A stretch of DNA of 64,000 bases. Origin: Triops longicaudatus. Lineage: Eukaryota; Arthropoda; Branchiopoda; Notostraca; Triopsidae. Every line of letters starts with the position of its first letter. Position 1 is the first letter of the stretch. The stretch is from assembly GCA_022885665.1 (NCBI GenBank), contig JAGQDJ010000068.1, positions 62,001 to 126,000 of the forward strand. The letters are read 5' to 3'. The notes beneath the pieces were generated by a model. It was not told the DNA's origin and made no database searches. It saw only the letters and a list, made by a program, of their open reading frames with translations. Shown one piece after another: positions 27,401 through 38,800 of the stretch. Position numbers and translations under genes: made by a program.

Positions 27401-29652
27401 GCGGGTTAACGTTTGATTCAGTGTAACGAGGCTCACACAGTGAATACGTATTCTTTGCCAAGGAGAAAACTATGTAAAATTATTAAAAATTAAAAAAAAA
27501 TATGAAAAATCGCAGAAAAGTATGAAAAATCGCAGAGAATTATGAAAAATCGCAGAAAATTATGACAAATTTTCATCAAGATCCAACATGTGGTGTTTGA
27601 TTCCTAGAGATGGCAGCACTGAGCAAGTAGTAAACTGGGCTTTTTTCCTCTGTGCCGTTTACGCCGTTGAGAATATTGCTGCAGATTTTTTTATGATTCT
27701 ATCATTTTTCTCTGCGTATAATCATTCCAGAATGAACTTTGGTTCTCAACACTCAATGGATTTTCGATATCTGTAAACCAACGTATATTTTGACAGATTT
27801 CCAAAAGCAAGGTTCCTTCTGTATAATATGTGTATTTGTTTTCTTGTTGTCTCCTATACGATACGGAATGCCAGAACCTCCTGTGGACAGTCCTCATATT
27901 TCTGTATCCGCATCTCTGGTCCGAATAGGCGACACATTACGAGCCAACTGCACCATCAGTAAAGGTAGACCTCCGCCGGAGTTGTACTGGACGTTGCAAG
28001 GCAAGTCGGTATGTAAAACTTTCCTCGTTTGCTTTAAATATTGTATTTTCTTTTCATTTTCCTTCTCCTTATTTCTTTTTTCGACAACTTTTTTTCTGTG
28101 CAAAGTTAAAACTCCCAAGTCAGAGAAAAACCCATTAAAACCTCCTAAAACAGACACTCCGGGCGAGATTGAGTTACGTGATCTGACTCGGAGCTGCGCA
28201 GTTTTGGCGAGAGCCAACTTCCGTAGCAACCGCAGCAAGAGAGCAAAAAAATGAAAAACAAAATCACCAAAAATATAACCCAACCTTCGCAAGTTGCCTC
28301 GAAGCAAACGGACAAGAGGCGAATTCCTCGTGATTTTTCTTTTCACCGCAATCTTATTGGCATTAAATATTCGTTATTTATTCACATCGCTTCAAGCCTT
28401 CAAGGTGGGCTAGGGTAACTCCGTAGCCCTTGTTCAAATAGTCTGTGAAATAAAATAAACTACTTAAAAGACGTTGAAAGGTTTTTCTCTTCACTGGTTT
28501 TCTTCCTTCGCGTACTCGCAGTATACTGTGCGTCGCTATACGCCTGTGGTATTAATCAGCTTTCGTTGCTGGACAAAAAAAAAGTTCACAACCAGGCCTT
28601 GAAAACTCTGAGGTCATGAACAAAAATACAGAAGTTCCATTTTTAACGTCGTGCACCGCATCCACCCAATCTTCCGCGTTCTACTCCATGGAGACAATTC
28701 CCATGGCCAGTTTCTACCTGGCGTTGGCAATGCTAGGCTAAAACGTAAGAAAACTAAGAAAATAAGAAAAAAATGAACGAATGAGATAAGTTGACGACGA
28801 CTTTCTGGAGTTGGGTCTACACTTTTCAGCATTATGGCACTTATGTTGCAGCAATACTTTTTCCGGGCTGAAATGTAGCTTCCACTGTTTGCAAAGGAAG
28901 GAAAGGCAAACGATCAGTATTTCCAGTTCTGAGCCGGTTACACGCGTTTATTTCAAGGAAGGTATTAGAGCTCGTAAATCTGAGTAGGATTTCTTAAGCT
29001 GGTAATATTGCAGCAAGGCGTTTCGCAATTAGCGAGATGTGTTTTGTAGCAAGGGAAAAAAGGCTCTGAATGTTTAATCTTGAAACTAGATAAGCAGGCG
29101 TATCTTTTCATTCATTTTTTTGTATCTTAAGTGACTTTGACTGTTGTATAGGTTGAAAGCCGTTACGTTGTCCATTATGGACATGACACTATCATCGGTC
29201 TCGCTCTCCCAATTACGGCCAGCTTCCATTCGCCGTACCGACATGTGCAACTGCGCTGCACCGCGCGGATCCTCAGCATTTATGAAGATTGGACAGAGAC
29301 CACACTCATCATGGATAGTAGTCCGGTACCAGGAGGGGACGCGACAGAAAAAAGTGGCTTGGCACCTGCTTCCAGTTTATCACCCAAAGCTAGTAAAGCC
29401 ACTAAATGGCCCAGTGTGGCTGGAGCGCAGAAGAATCATGCGACTGGCCGTTCACAACCTTTTAGACCAAGTAACAAAACACGCGTCTTGTTCTTGTTTC
29501 TCCTTCATTTATTTCTCCAGCAAACACCACACAGCCTGTTCGGGCGCAAAACAAAAAAAAAAGTACTGGCGTTCTATTTCGTACCGTTAACTACGCCGTC
29601 AACCACACTATCAGCGCTTGCCATTCTCCGGGTTTCCGCTATAAATCGTTGA
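21113..29652 (+). CDS. beat: Beaten-path-type immunoglobulin superfamily protein
   Basis: Beat proteins are secreted or membrane-tethered two-Ig proteins that modulate axon adhesion and guidance in arthropods. Exons: 21113-21194, 21851-22056, 22298-22379, 23329-23382, 27875-28008 and 29152 onward; the first five sum to exactly 186 codons. Exon 1 (MTVKFWTIFWVTVA, then hydrophobic) is a signal peptide. Ig1 has Cys in VILGCEV, Trp in IRWYKG, the family hallmark RYLPKENPA, and Cys in GSYRCEVSG; Ig2 has GDTLRANCT, LYWTL and VQLRCTA. The last frame runs to a stop at 29650-29652, but its tail after about 29330 reads like intron. A splice to a GPI-like tail near 31.2 kb is possible (see findings). 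Intron 4 is 4.5 kb, unusually long for this window. Family assignment is strong; which beat paralogue is unknown. Confidence 0.88.
21377..21409. repeat. A33 homopolymer in beat intron 1
   Basis: Uninterrupted run of 33 adenines, followed by CAGGGGGG. It sits in the 656-bp first intron of the beat gene. It could be the tail of an old retroposed copy, but no matching body was recognised upstream. Confidence 0.9.
23383..27874 (+). other. Beat intron 4 (4.5 kb), no gene recognised
   Basis: Bounded by a GTAAGT donor and an AG acceptor whose phases match. Frames inside are at most 93 codons and unrecognised. It includes a pyrimidine-rich stretch near 25.9-26.1 kb and the 20-bp tandem repeat at 27501-27570. 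It might contain enhancers or alternative exons; none can be shown by reading alone. Confidence 0.6.
27501..27570. repeat. 20-bp tandem repeat, 3.5 copies
   Basis: Unit TATGAAAAATCGCAGAAAAT: copies at 27501-27520, 27521-27540 and 27541-27560 differ by one or two bases, and a half copy (TATGACAAAT) follows. It lies inside beat intron 4, about 300 bp before exon 5. Confidence 0.9.
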
Positions 29653-31881
29653 AAAGATTAAGTGGTTTCGATTAAAAGCAACAATAGCGCTAGCGCCAAC
29701 AAGTTTACGGACAGGGAAAAGAAAAGAACTCGCACCAGCATTTATAGTTACTGTCTGGCCCTTCACGGACAGCAAAAAAAGACCAGTAATATTGGTTAGC
29801 CGAGCTTAAGAAAAGAGCCGATCCTTTTCTTCCTGGAAGAGTTTCGGTGTTAGTCCAAAGCCGCATTTGTGCCAAAAATTTACGTCAACTTGTGAAAAAT
29901 CACAATTAAGGATTCTTCAGATAGAAAACAATCGTTCCTGGAGCTCGTACCCAAAAGGTGCCAAATAATTTCCCTTGCAAATGACTTTTCGTTGTCTGAC
30001 TTCCTTGCAGTTATCGACCTCGAGTTATTTTTTGGGACATTTTCCTTCTATTTCAGCAATCAACTCGCTCCCGGTGCGTTGAAAGAAAGTGAAGGCATTT
30101 GACAAAAGTTCGGATACGTGAACTTTCAGCTAATATCTGCGCTCAGAACTTTTGAAGCTGGAATATAGCTGAACCATGCTTTATGAATAATAACGATTCT
30201 GAATCCTCCATTATCATGGTATAGATCTGACATATCTTCTTAGTTTTTACAGATGTTTGAATTCTAAGAAAGCTCCACTAAGATGAGAATACCATTTTAA
30301 CCTTCCTTCACACAAGGGGATTTGCCTTGGTTTACCCTTACTAACTTAACACGTCCACTCACCCCATTTGAACTCCTGGGCACGCTCACACATTGTGACA
30401 ACTTAGTTCTACTGAGAAGACTAGCATTTACGAACTTTTTGATCGAAGGAGTTGAGATTCAAAGTTCATTGGATAGCTCGCTACAGGAACCAATATAGTC
30501 TCCATGATTGGTACTCCCGGTTCAATACACAATGAGCTCAGCAGTATAAAGTGCAAGTCATTTTCAGAAATGGTCTCAAATTAGTTACAAGAGACACACA
30601 CAAATTGTTTAGCGTTAAAAATTACATCGTAACTCCACACCGACTTTCTTCATTATTCTAAACGCCAACAAACAAAACCATTCATGCTTACTGGCTCCAG
30701 TTATTCCTCTGGTGGCACTAAAGTGTAGTTTTCTTATGCAAAATCAAAACTCCGATTTTATGAACCCCGATTATGAAAACTTCCGATCATTATAACTCTC
30801 GTGGCGTAGGATTTCTTTCCGCGTGAATGTTTCACGTTATTTTTTTTTAACATAATTAAGCTTTTAATCATAGCTTTTGCAAGACTGTTTCACTTACTCA
30901 TATTATAAATACAATAGTAAAAGAATAGACAAAACCTTCTGCACTATTTTTTCTTCTGAAAATTTTTCAACAAAGTGTGTCAACACTATTTCTATGACTG
31001 ATTAACAAACGAGGCATTCTATAACCTCATAGCAAATTCTCCGGAAATAAAACTGTCACAATGAGGTTCGGTAAGCTTTGGCTAGGTATTATTTGCCCTA
31101 CATTTTACCCCTGCATCGAGAATAGTGTGAACAAGGTTGAGAAAGTGGTTAAGTTTGTTGCAAGAAAGATGATTACCTACGAGTGCAGGATACTACACGC
31201 GATAGTCATACTAGCTTTGATCCCAGTAACTGCTGTACGTAAAAGGCAATCTCTTCAGCGACTTTGTAAAATTGCTTTACGGTTTTCCGTGTATTTCTAA
31301 CGTCACGTTTGCGTTTCAAGTTATTTTTCTGCTTTTACTTTGCCGATGAAGGATTTTCCAACGACTAATACCTTGTTATTCTTTTCCTAGGTGATGGCAT
31401 CTCATGGATTTTCCTAACTTTATCCCTGGCGACGTTTCTTCTCTAAATCCCAAAACACTTCCCCCTACCTTTGTACAAAATGTTGATAAAAGTTATTCCT
31501 CCCCCCTGAAGAAATTAATGTTAGATTACCTTGAACCTCTAACTACAAAAGCCATGGACTGCGGGTTATGCTGCAATAATAAATAATTATACAAATCGTT
31601 TACTGGCAGTTTTACATGTTTGGCGAGCCTTGGTGTTGTCATACAGATATTGGTGGATAAATAATTTAAAACACAGAGAAAAAAAGAAGAAAAAATTTAA
31701 AAGGCCATTCCAGCACCTTAATAAAAACCGCAATTATAACCTGTAGCTACGTTTCAGAGTATATGCAAAGTTAAAAAGCTCAATAAGAAATTAAGCTGGC
31801 AGGAATAATTTCACATTGCATCAACGGAATTCAGTGTTGGATATTGCAGGACACCTGTTCATTTTTTTCATACTTCCGCCT
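29653..31881. other. Region between beat and the MINPP1-like gene; candidate alternative beat 3' exons
   Basis: The two flanking genes are convergent. Most of the interval holds nothing recognisable. A plus-strand frame ending at a GTACGT donor (exon end 31234) is followed by an acceptor at 31389-31390 and a stop at 31415-31417; the joined peptide ends in a hydrophobic tail. An AATAAA lies at 31578-31583. This may be the true beat terminus. Confidence 0.4.
31578..31583 (+). terminator. Candidate poly(A) signal (AATAAA) for a plus-strand transcript
   Basis: AATAAA about 160 bp past the candidate stop at 31415-31417 of the possible beat GPI-tail exon. Hexamers are frequent in AT-rich DNA, so position is the only support. 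Confidence 0.3.
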
Positions 31882-34468
31882 TTAAAGTTTGCAGATTTGA
31901 TCCAAGTTGCAAGATGAAGCTAAAGTTCCGTACTGCTTCTTAAAATCTTCGAATGAACACAAATCTTCGGCGCAGCCCGGTAGACGCATGAGCTTTTCTT
32001 GAACATAAGTTCCTACTTTATAATCATCCGCACACCTGCGAGGAAGCATGAATAAATTCCAATATTACCCAAAAATACGACTTGTAAAACGCAAGAAACT
32101 ATCGTACGTCACAATCAAAAGAAAGTGAGAAAAATTCGAACAAGACAATTGCATTTCCCACATTTCAATAAAAATGTTACGGTTTGAAAGACAATTTGAC
32201 ACAATTCCTAGAAAACGGGACTGAAACAAAACCGACTGTCAAACCAGTGAAAAAAATTTCTTATAAATTCTTCTCTTGCAGTATTTACACCAAAGCTTGA
32301 CTATGTAGTGGGTTAAGCGCATAATCCTTGTAAATGAATATTGTAGCCAGTCCCGAAGCTTTGAATTTAGAAGGACTCATACGTATAAATAACACAAAAA
32401 TTAAATCCATTGAATTAGAACGCGAACACTAATTATATAAATTCAACCAAACTTGGATCCTTTTCTTTTTTCTTTCATTAAAAAGATACCCTTGCGTTCT
32501 TTTAGTAGATCCTTCGCATAATAAAGCTATTGCGTAAATCATAACTTTTTGAATACCCATCGCAAATCATGAGAATTTTTTATCCTTGAGCCCTTGCTTG
32601 GCTTTAAAATGTAAGCAAACAAACAAAACTATCTTCTTAAAGGATAGGAAGAAGCTTGGAGTTGAAAAAAGGTGTAAAATGCCGATACGTACTTGAAAAG
32701 AATCATGGCAACGTTAGAGCCGAAAGAATCCATGATGGACGTTCTCCAACGACGATTGGCCATTGCTACTCTATTATTGTGTAAAACCGGGGTATCGTCT
32801 TTGTGCAGTCCGAGCCGAGCCATGAACTTGAGTAGTGTGCCAGAATGGGTGAAGTAGAAAATTCCATTAGGGTGCTCATCGGGTTGCGCTTTCTTGTTTC
32901 TGTTCAAAGAAAAATGAAGCGTGAGTTACTCTGAAATTCACACTCCAGAAGCGGGAAAGTGCCACTTTCTATAAAATCCTCCAACTCACTCGAACTTCTC
33001 CATAACGTCATTTAGCAAAGGGCAAGCTTGCTTATAATTGATTTCAAAGCCGTAACCGTCTTCGTAGAAGTACTCCAGATCATCCCGGTATTCAATCACT
33101 TCCAAATCGTAGCTTGAAAACGCCGAGCACCAGGGAGAAAGCCGTTTAGGCTTCCACGCTTTGTCAAACGAGCACATATCATACATCAAATCTATCATGG
33201 CTGTCAAAATAGGACAAAAAAATCGGAACTCGCCAAACCAGCATATTACTTTTTTCTTTTACGTACTCATGTTCAAGTCAGTTTCAAAACCCAAACGTCT
33301 GGAAACATTCTTAACAACTCCTTGGAAGTCTTCACTTGCTTCGTACAGTCTCACTTCTTCAGTAGCTGCGTCGTTGTCGTCAACTTCAGTCTTCCAGCGT
33401 TTGCAGCTTTTGTAAAACTAGAATTTTAAAAAGACACACTTATTTTTTTGCCATCGGAACTTCGTTTCGACCAAAAAAAAATGTAATGCAATAAATTGAA
33501 AGTACTCTCAAAAGGTCGTCTTTGCCGTCTGTCTGAACAATGGTGACATTGCGGAGGGTTTTCTTGCCAAATAATCCTTTAGCGAAAGCTTTGGCACTAT
33601 CGGCGGTTCTCTCGGAGGCCGTAACTCGAAACTAAAGTATCAAATTTCCCTTTCAAAGTTGGTTTTGGCTAAAGTATATAGGGAACTTACGGTAAAAGTT
33701 AGGTTGCTGTAAGTTTTGGGCAAAAGTTTCGGGAAACGGTCTTGGTATCGATCGGCAATATCTTCCATTTCCTCTTTGCCTTCTTTGACTAGCCACTTGT
33801 CTTCAGTGACATTGGCCCTAAATTCCCACTCGCTCAATTTCTTTCGATCTTCCGCGCACAAAGAACCTAATTTAAAACCTTAGCTATAAAAAGTTTTTTT
33901 CTTTTACGAGCTTTTTGTTTTCTACCCTTGCCGAGCGCATGATTGGCCAGGATTTCGGTGCGAAGTAAGGGCAAAGTGTCTCGCATGAAAATCATACGAT
34001 CCGTTCCAGGATTCCGAGTACCGTGACGGGAAAGAAGCCACATTTGCGAAGCTTCACAACCTACAGTTACAAAAATAATTCAAATTAAAGAGAGAGGCAA
34101 AAACCAGAGAGACAATAAGTAATTCCAATTCAACAGTCTAGCCTGAAAATACCTGAAATTCAGGGTTACTGTTTTCATAAAACTTTTATGCATTTTTTAC
34201 TTGTGTGCTTAACCTCCTCATCGTCCTTGTTACGATTCCATCGATAGGCAGTCTTAGTTCCAAAATACACATAAGGACTTTCTTCAAATTTGTAGCAGTA
34301 AGGTCGTGACCCGTCATTGGACTTGCGATTAGGATTTGGGGTTACATCCTTATCACGGCTGCGATTTTGATCACCTTTCTGGCCTTTGGGTTTGTTTTTG
34401 CCAGCTTGTACCAGCACAATAGAGAAGAGTGTGGCAGTTAAGAAGACAAAGTAGCCAGAAACCTTCAT
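31882..34468 (-). CDS. MINPP1: Secreted multiple inositol polyphosphate phosphatase-like protein (histidine acid phosphatase clan)
   Basis: MINPP1-type enzymes remove phosphates from inositol polyphosphates in the ER lumen or outside the cell. Eight exons: 34201-34468, 33926-34060, 33691-33866, 33506-33631, 33267-33417, 32990-33200, 32693-32899 and 31882-32035, summing to 475 codons plus stop. MKVSGYFVFLTATLFSIVLV is a signal peptide, followed by a Lys/Asp/Asn-rich linker (about residues 23-55). The phosphate-binding motif RHGTRNP is intact in exon 2. Exon 4/5 reads DDLLRFYKSCKRW, matching the family's RFFDHCEKF block; exon 8 carries the C-terminal cysteines and ends in QICKL, so there is no KDEL-type retention signal. 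Oddity: the usual HAE catalytic tripeptide reads HSG (THSGTLL, exon 7), so the proton-donor glutamate is missing. Family membership is firm; enzymatic activity is doubtful. Confidence 0.9.
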
Positions 34469-35815
34469 CTTGAGGCAGTCACCCCTGAAAACACAACAAG
34501 TGGGAAGACTTTGGGCTTAGTCTACTGGACAAGTTGTTCAAAAGCAAATAAACATATGTTTTCTTTATATTATTACACGAATAGATTGAAACTATCTTGC
34601 TTACCTGATCTCTGGTCTACAAATATATCCTACCACCCAGCACAAACAGTACCTCTACCCTGTTTTGAGGCCACAGATCCTGCCCTTCGCCTACGGCAAG
34701 AATGCGTGACAATAGCGAACGTGTGTAGCGAGGGCGTTGTGGCCTTCAAACCTGCTATTGTGCCCAAGCTTATGGAACGCTTCGGGGGAAAAAATGCGCT
34801 CATACAAAGAGGCCGTTCAAATTTTCCGTATAAAAGTTTCACAGAAAAGAAACGTACAAGTTTGCTTTACTAAAAAAAGTACAGCACAGCACTCGCCCAA
34901 AGGTATGACACGTCCGGTTAACGATGGTTTCAGTTTAAGGCCACGGATTAAACAAACATGGGAAATAACATCGGGAAATCTCAGACAATTCTGAAAAAAC
35001 GCTTTGAAAATCAATGGAGCTTAAGTGTTTCTTCAAAAAGCTTTTTTTTTATTTTGTAAGTACGGTGAAATTTTTGCTACTTATTATAAGAAACAATGAA
35101 AATTGGGCAACCTAGTGAACTAGCTCTGTTTTTTTTTTACAAATTTTAAGGTATAAGGAAAAACGTAATCGGTCACGTACTTTCGTAATACCGTCCACAT
35201 TTATGGCGTTGCCCATATGTATAGCTTTTCCTTTAATTTCAGTAACTTCTACAAACAGAATAAAATAGATGAACACAATATTTTAAAACCCATAGAATTA
35301 GAAATACGCTTAAGGATAATTGTGTTACGTAATTATACCTATAAAACGAATGCAATATAAACTGCACTCCCGCGACTCAGACGACAATTGACTCAAGTTA
35401 CGATAAATTGCCTAGAACGAACAAATGTCGTAATAGAGGGTTTGTTTGTCAACTTCGACGAAACCAATTCGCATAAATGTCTTTTTTTCAACCGAAAGAG
35501 AAACGTCAGTCAAGTGTTGACGCAGCTGTTAGCTGTTTCCCGTTCCATTACTCATCATTTTAACCTTTACAAAGTCATCTGAGCCATCTGAATAACGAAT
35601 CGGTGTGCGCATGAATAGTGAACAGACACGAAAATTAAGTCCCATGACGGTGTAGTACAGTACGAATAATGACCCGAATGACGAATCATAAGCTTTTTGG
35701 GTTAAAAAAAAAAAAAACTTTTATAAAACCGAAAAAAATTATATTACACAAAATATAAAACCACTGAGGCGAGAACCTTAAACACCATACACACATTAAT
35801 TACGACTCACGGATA
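34469..35815. other. Gap between the MINPP1-like gene and mwh, no gene recognised
   Basis: The interval holds the MINPP1-like promoter side and the mwh 3' region. Frames at 34511-34994 (up to 120 codons) show no conserved domain. A-runs at about 35703-35715 and T-rich stretches at 35040 and 35130 are present. Confidence 0.55.
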
Positions 35816-38800
35816 TCAATACATGCCAGAAGGGTGATCCAGCAAAGCGGAAGTATGAGCAACCCGTACTAACATGGGATCATTAGGTACTGCTATACTT
35901 CGCCGATTACTTGCAAAAAGCCGATCTTTCGTAAAAGGTGGCATTTGCGGCGCGCTGGGAGAGGTACGGGGGGCGGGGCCAAAATGTGTTTTCCGGTAAT
36001 CAGTCATAAGAGCCAAATTTTGCTTATTAATCTGCGCAGTATTGTTCTCACCATAGTGGTACACCGGTACGTTTTGCTTAGATCTAAACATTTTGGGTAT
36101 AAAAGATTTTTTTGTCGGACTCGTTTTGGGCACCTCAAAGTCGCACGACATGCGTTTGTACTTAAAAACGTCGCCAATCTCCAATTCAGTGATCTGACGA
36201 CTCAGGTTTTCGGTACTACCGTAAAGTCTGGACGAGTTTAGGTGCAAATCTGGGTGAGTGTAGTACAAAGGACTGCGGGCTTCGACGTACTGCGTAGCGA
36301 AGGCGAATTTAGGATGAAGCGCGTATTTCGGGTGGACTGTCTGAATGATATCTGGCTGACTTTTATCTTCGTCACTGCCTTCGTCAATAAATAGCTCAGG
36401 TTCGGAATAGTGGTCTTGGGGATAGCTAAATGCGTCGCTCATTTCGCCCTGTAAGTCTTCTTGCATGTGAACGGCGTCACTTATCTTTAAGGCTTCTTTC
36501 CGAGGTGGTTTGGGCAGTTTTTGAACAACCAGTTCTTCTTCCATGATTTCCTCACTTTCCTTGCGTTTCAACATCTCTGCCTCGGCTTTGAAGGCCGACT
36601 CAGCTGTGTTAACCAAGTTGTTCAGTTCTTCGATAACTTCGTCAATGGTGATTTCGTCACTTAACAAATAGCAGTTGCAAACTTCTCCTTGGTGAAGAAG
36701 TTTTCCACAACCGGAGGGGCATTCGAATAACTCTTCCCTTGTCTTGGTATTCACGTGGGACTCAAACGTCTTTTGCCAGTTTTGGCGCATTTCTTCTGCT
36801 TGCTTCGCAGCGTTTAGATTTTGTTGCTGCAAATCCTTCACTTGAGCCTCCAAATCTTGGCACTTGCTTTTCAAAGTTTCTTCCAAAACTGTAAACATTT
36901 TTCGTTCTTCTTCCAACTCCTAAAAGAATTAATTATCGTTAAGACGGATTTTGCATGCACGTGGTGCAACGAGAAATACAAGGCATTTTACCACTAAGCG
37001 TTCTTTCATTTCATTGAGATCCCGTCGTAAGGCTTCATTTGTTAAGCTCGCGTGATCCAAGCGCTGAGCCATCAGGTTTAAGTCGATATGGTTTTCTAAC
37101 CATTTCGTAACTTCTGTTCGCAGAGATCTCGACACAGGTCGATTACCGGTCGAGTACTACAGTAACATAGTTAAAATGCAGTTTTTTTTCGTGTTTTGGT
37201 TCCAAGGTAAAATTCTGAGTAAGATTACCTGTTCGAAATCGTCAATGTTCAAACCAGCTTCCTGCAGCTCGTACTGGATGACAACTTGCTCCCGCAAGTC
37301 CTTACACGATACAATGAAAGTGTTCAAAAAACGAAGTCCTTGAGCTAATAGGCGAATCCCATTTTCGTCGTCGATGTTGCCACGGTGGAGAGTGGAATTT
37401 AGAATACCGATTAAAAACTTAAAGCGCATAGGTTCGCCGTAATTTAGTCTCAGCGTTGTTATTGCTTCTGATATCCGTGCGTGTCCTTTTGTAGTTTCGC
37501 AAGCTTTCGTCATAAGCTAAATACACAAATAAATACAAAATAAAATATAAATCAAATGAATGGAAGGTATAACTTTCAGTTTTTAATTTGTGTTTGTTTA
37601 AAGGAGAGTCCAATATTTACCTCAAGGGCTACTAAGCGCGATTTGCTGAAAGTACTTAGCGTTGACGCCGCTAACCCATAAAGCCCGCCTCCGTAGTTTG
37701 AGAGCTTGTTAGCATCGTGCACTGTTTGGACGCAATGCTTTATGCAGAGCAAACACTCGTATTCGTCTGCTACTAAGCGTTTCAGCTTAGAAATCCGAGA
37801 CTCACGTGAAGTAGGACTGTTGCTCCCTGTTTTTTATTCACAATCGTTAGAAAGTATTTACTTAAAGGGAAATTGCAAAAGAACCTGTAATTTCCGTCTG
37901 GGTGAAGTGGATCTGCTTGAGTACGTCCAACAGCAATGTAATTCCTTCGCATTGGTCCCCCTTGAATTCAGTCAGGAAACTGTCATAGGAATGAAAAAGC
38001 AATTATATACGGTTTGCTGAAAGATTACGAAAGTTGGACATTCCTTCGACGCAAGTTTGACCATCATACTCGAAATTCTCATCCTACGTTCACACAGCAA
38101 CACTCAACTTCGTCACTTAATCGTGTTAAGTTTATTTTTGGAAAAGGACACTTGAAATACCACGAAATAGGAAAAACGAACTTTACACGGAAGAAGTTAT
38201 TCCAGAGTAATGTTCGGGGTTGTAAACATATCCTACTCAATGAACTTGCCTACATGTAAAGTTTGAACACTTTACATCCAAACCCGCAAATTTTCAAAGG
38301 AAATTATATGTAATATATACATTTCCCGAGGACTTTCCTTGCTAATTGTGTAGCGCTCATGCATACATCAAGCGCTACTACTAATTGAGATAGAAATGTG
38401 AAAGCGCTAAGCAAATTATTTCGAGGGTAACGCGTAAGGTAAAGCTCCCCTGGGTAAACTAAATAGTATGAAAATAGGACCAACCCGAACAAAAGAAAGT
38501 GAGTGTATGAAACAATAATAAAGAAATTAAATAAGAAATAAAAAGCAAAGGAAATTGGAAGGAAAATCCTAATAATTGAATTAAAAAGTGCAAAATAACA
38601 AAGTAAAAACAGTAAAATCTTACATGTTGCCCGAAAATGCAAATAAATTAATCATTATTCGAGTGCAATATTTTTAAAGATGGGTTTTTATTACATTCTG
38701 TGCGGTAACGCTTATCTTTGTGGGAAGATATCAGTTCAAGTTTGAGAAATTTACGTAAGTTCTCACACCGAAAGAAAATTTCTTATAATGCCGGAAGGCG

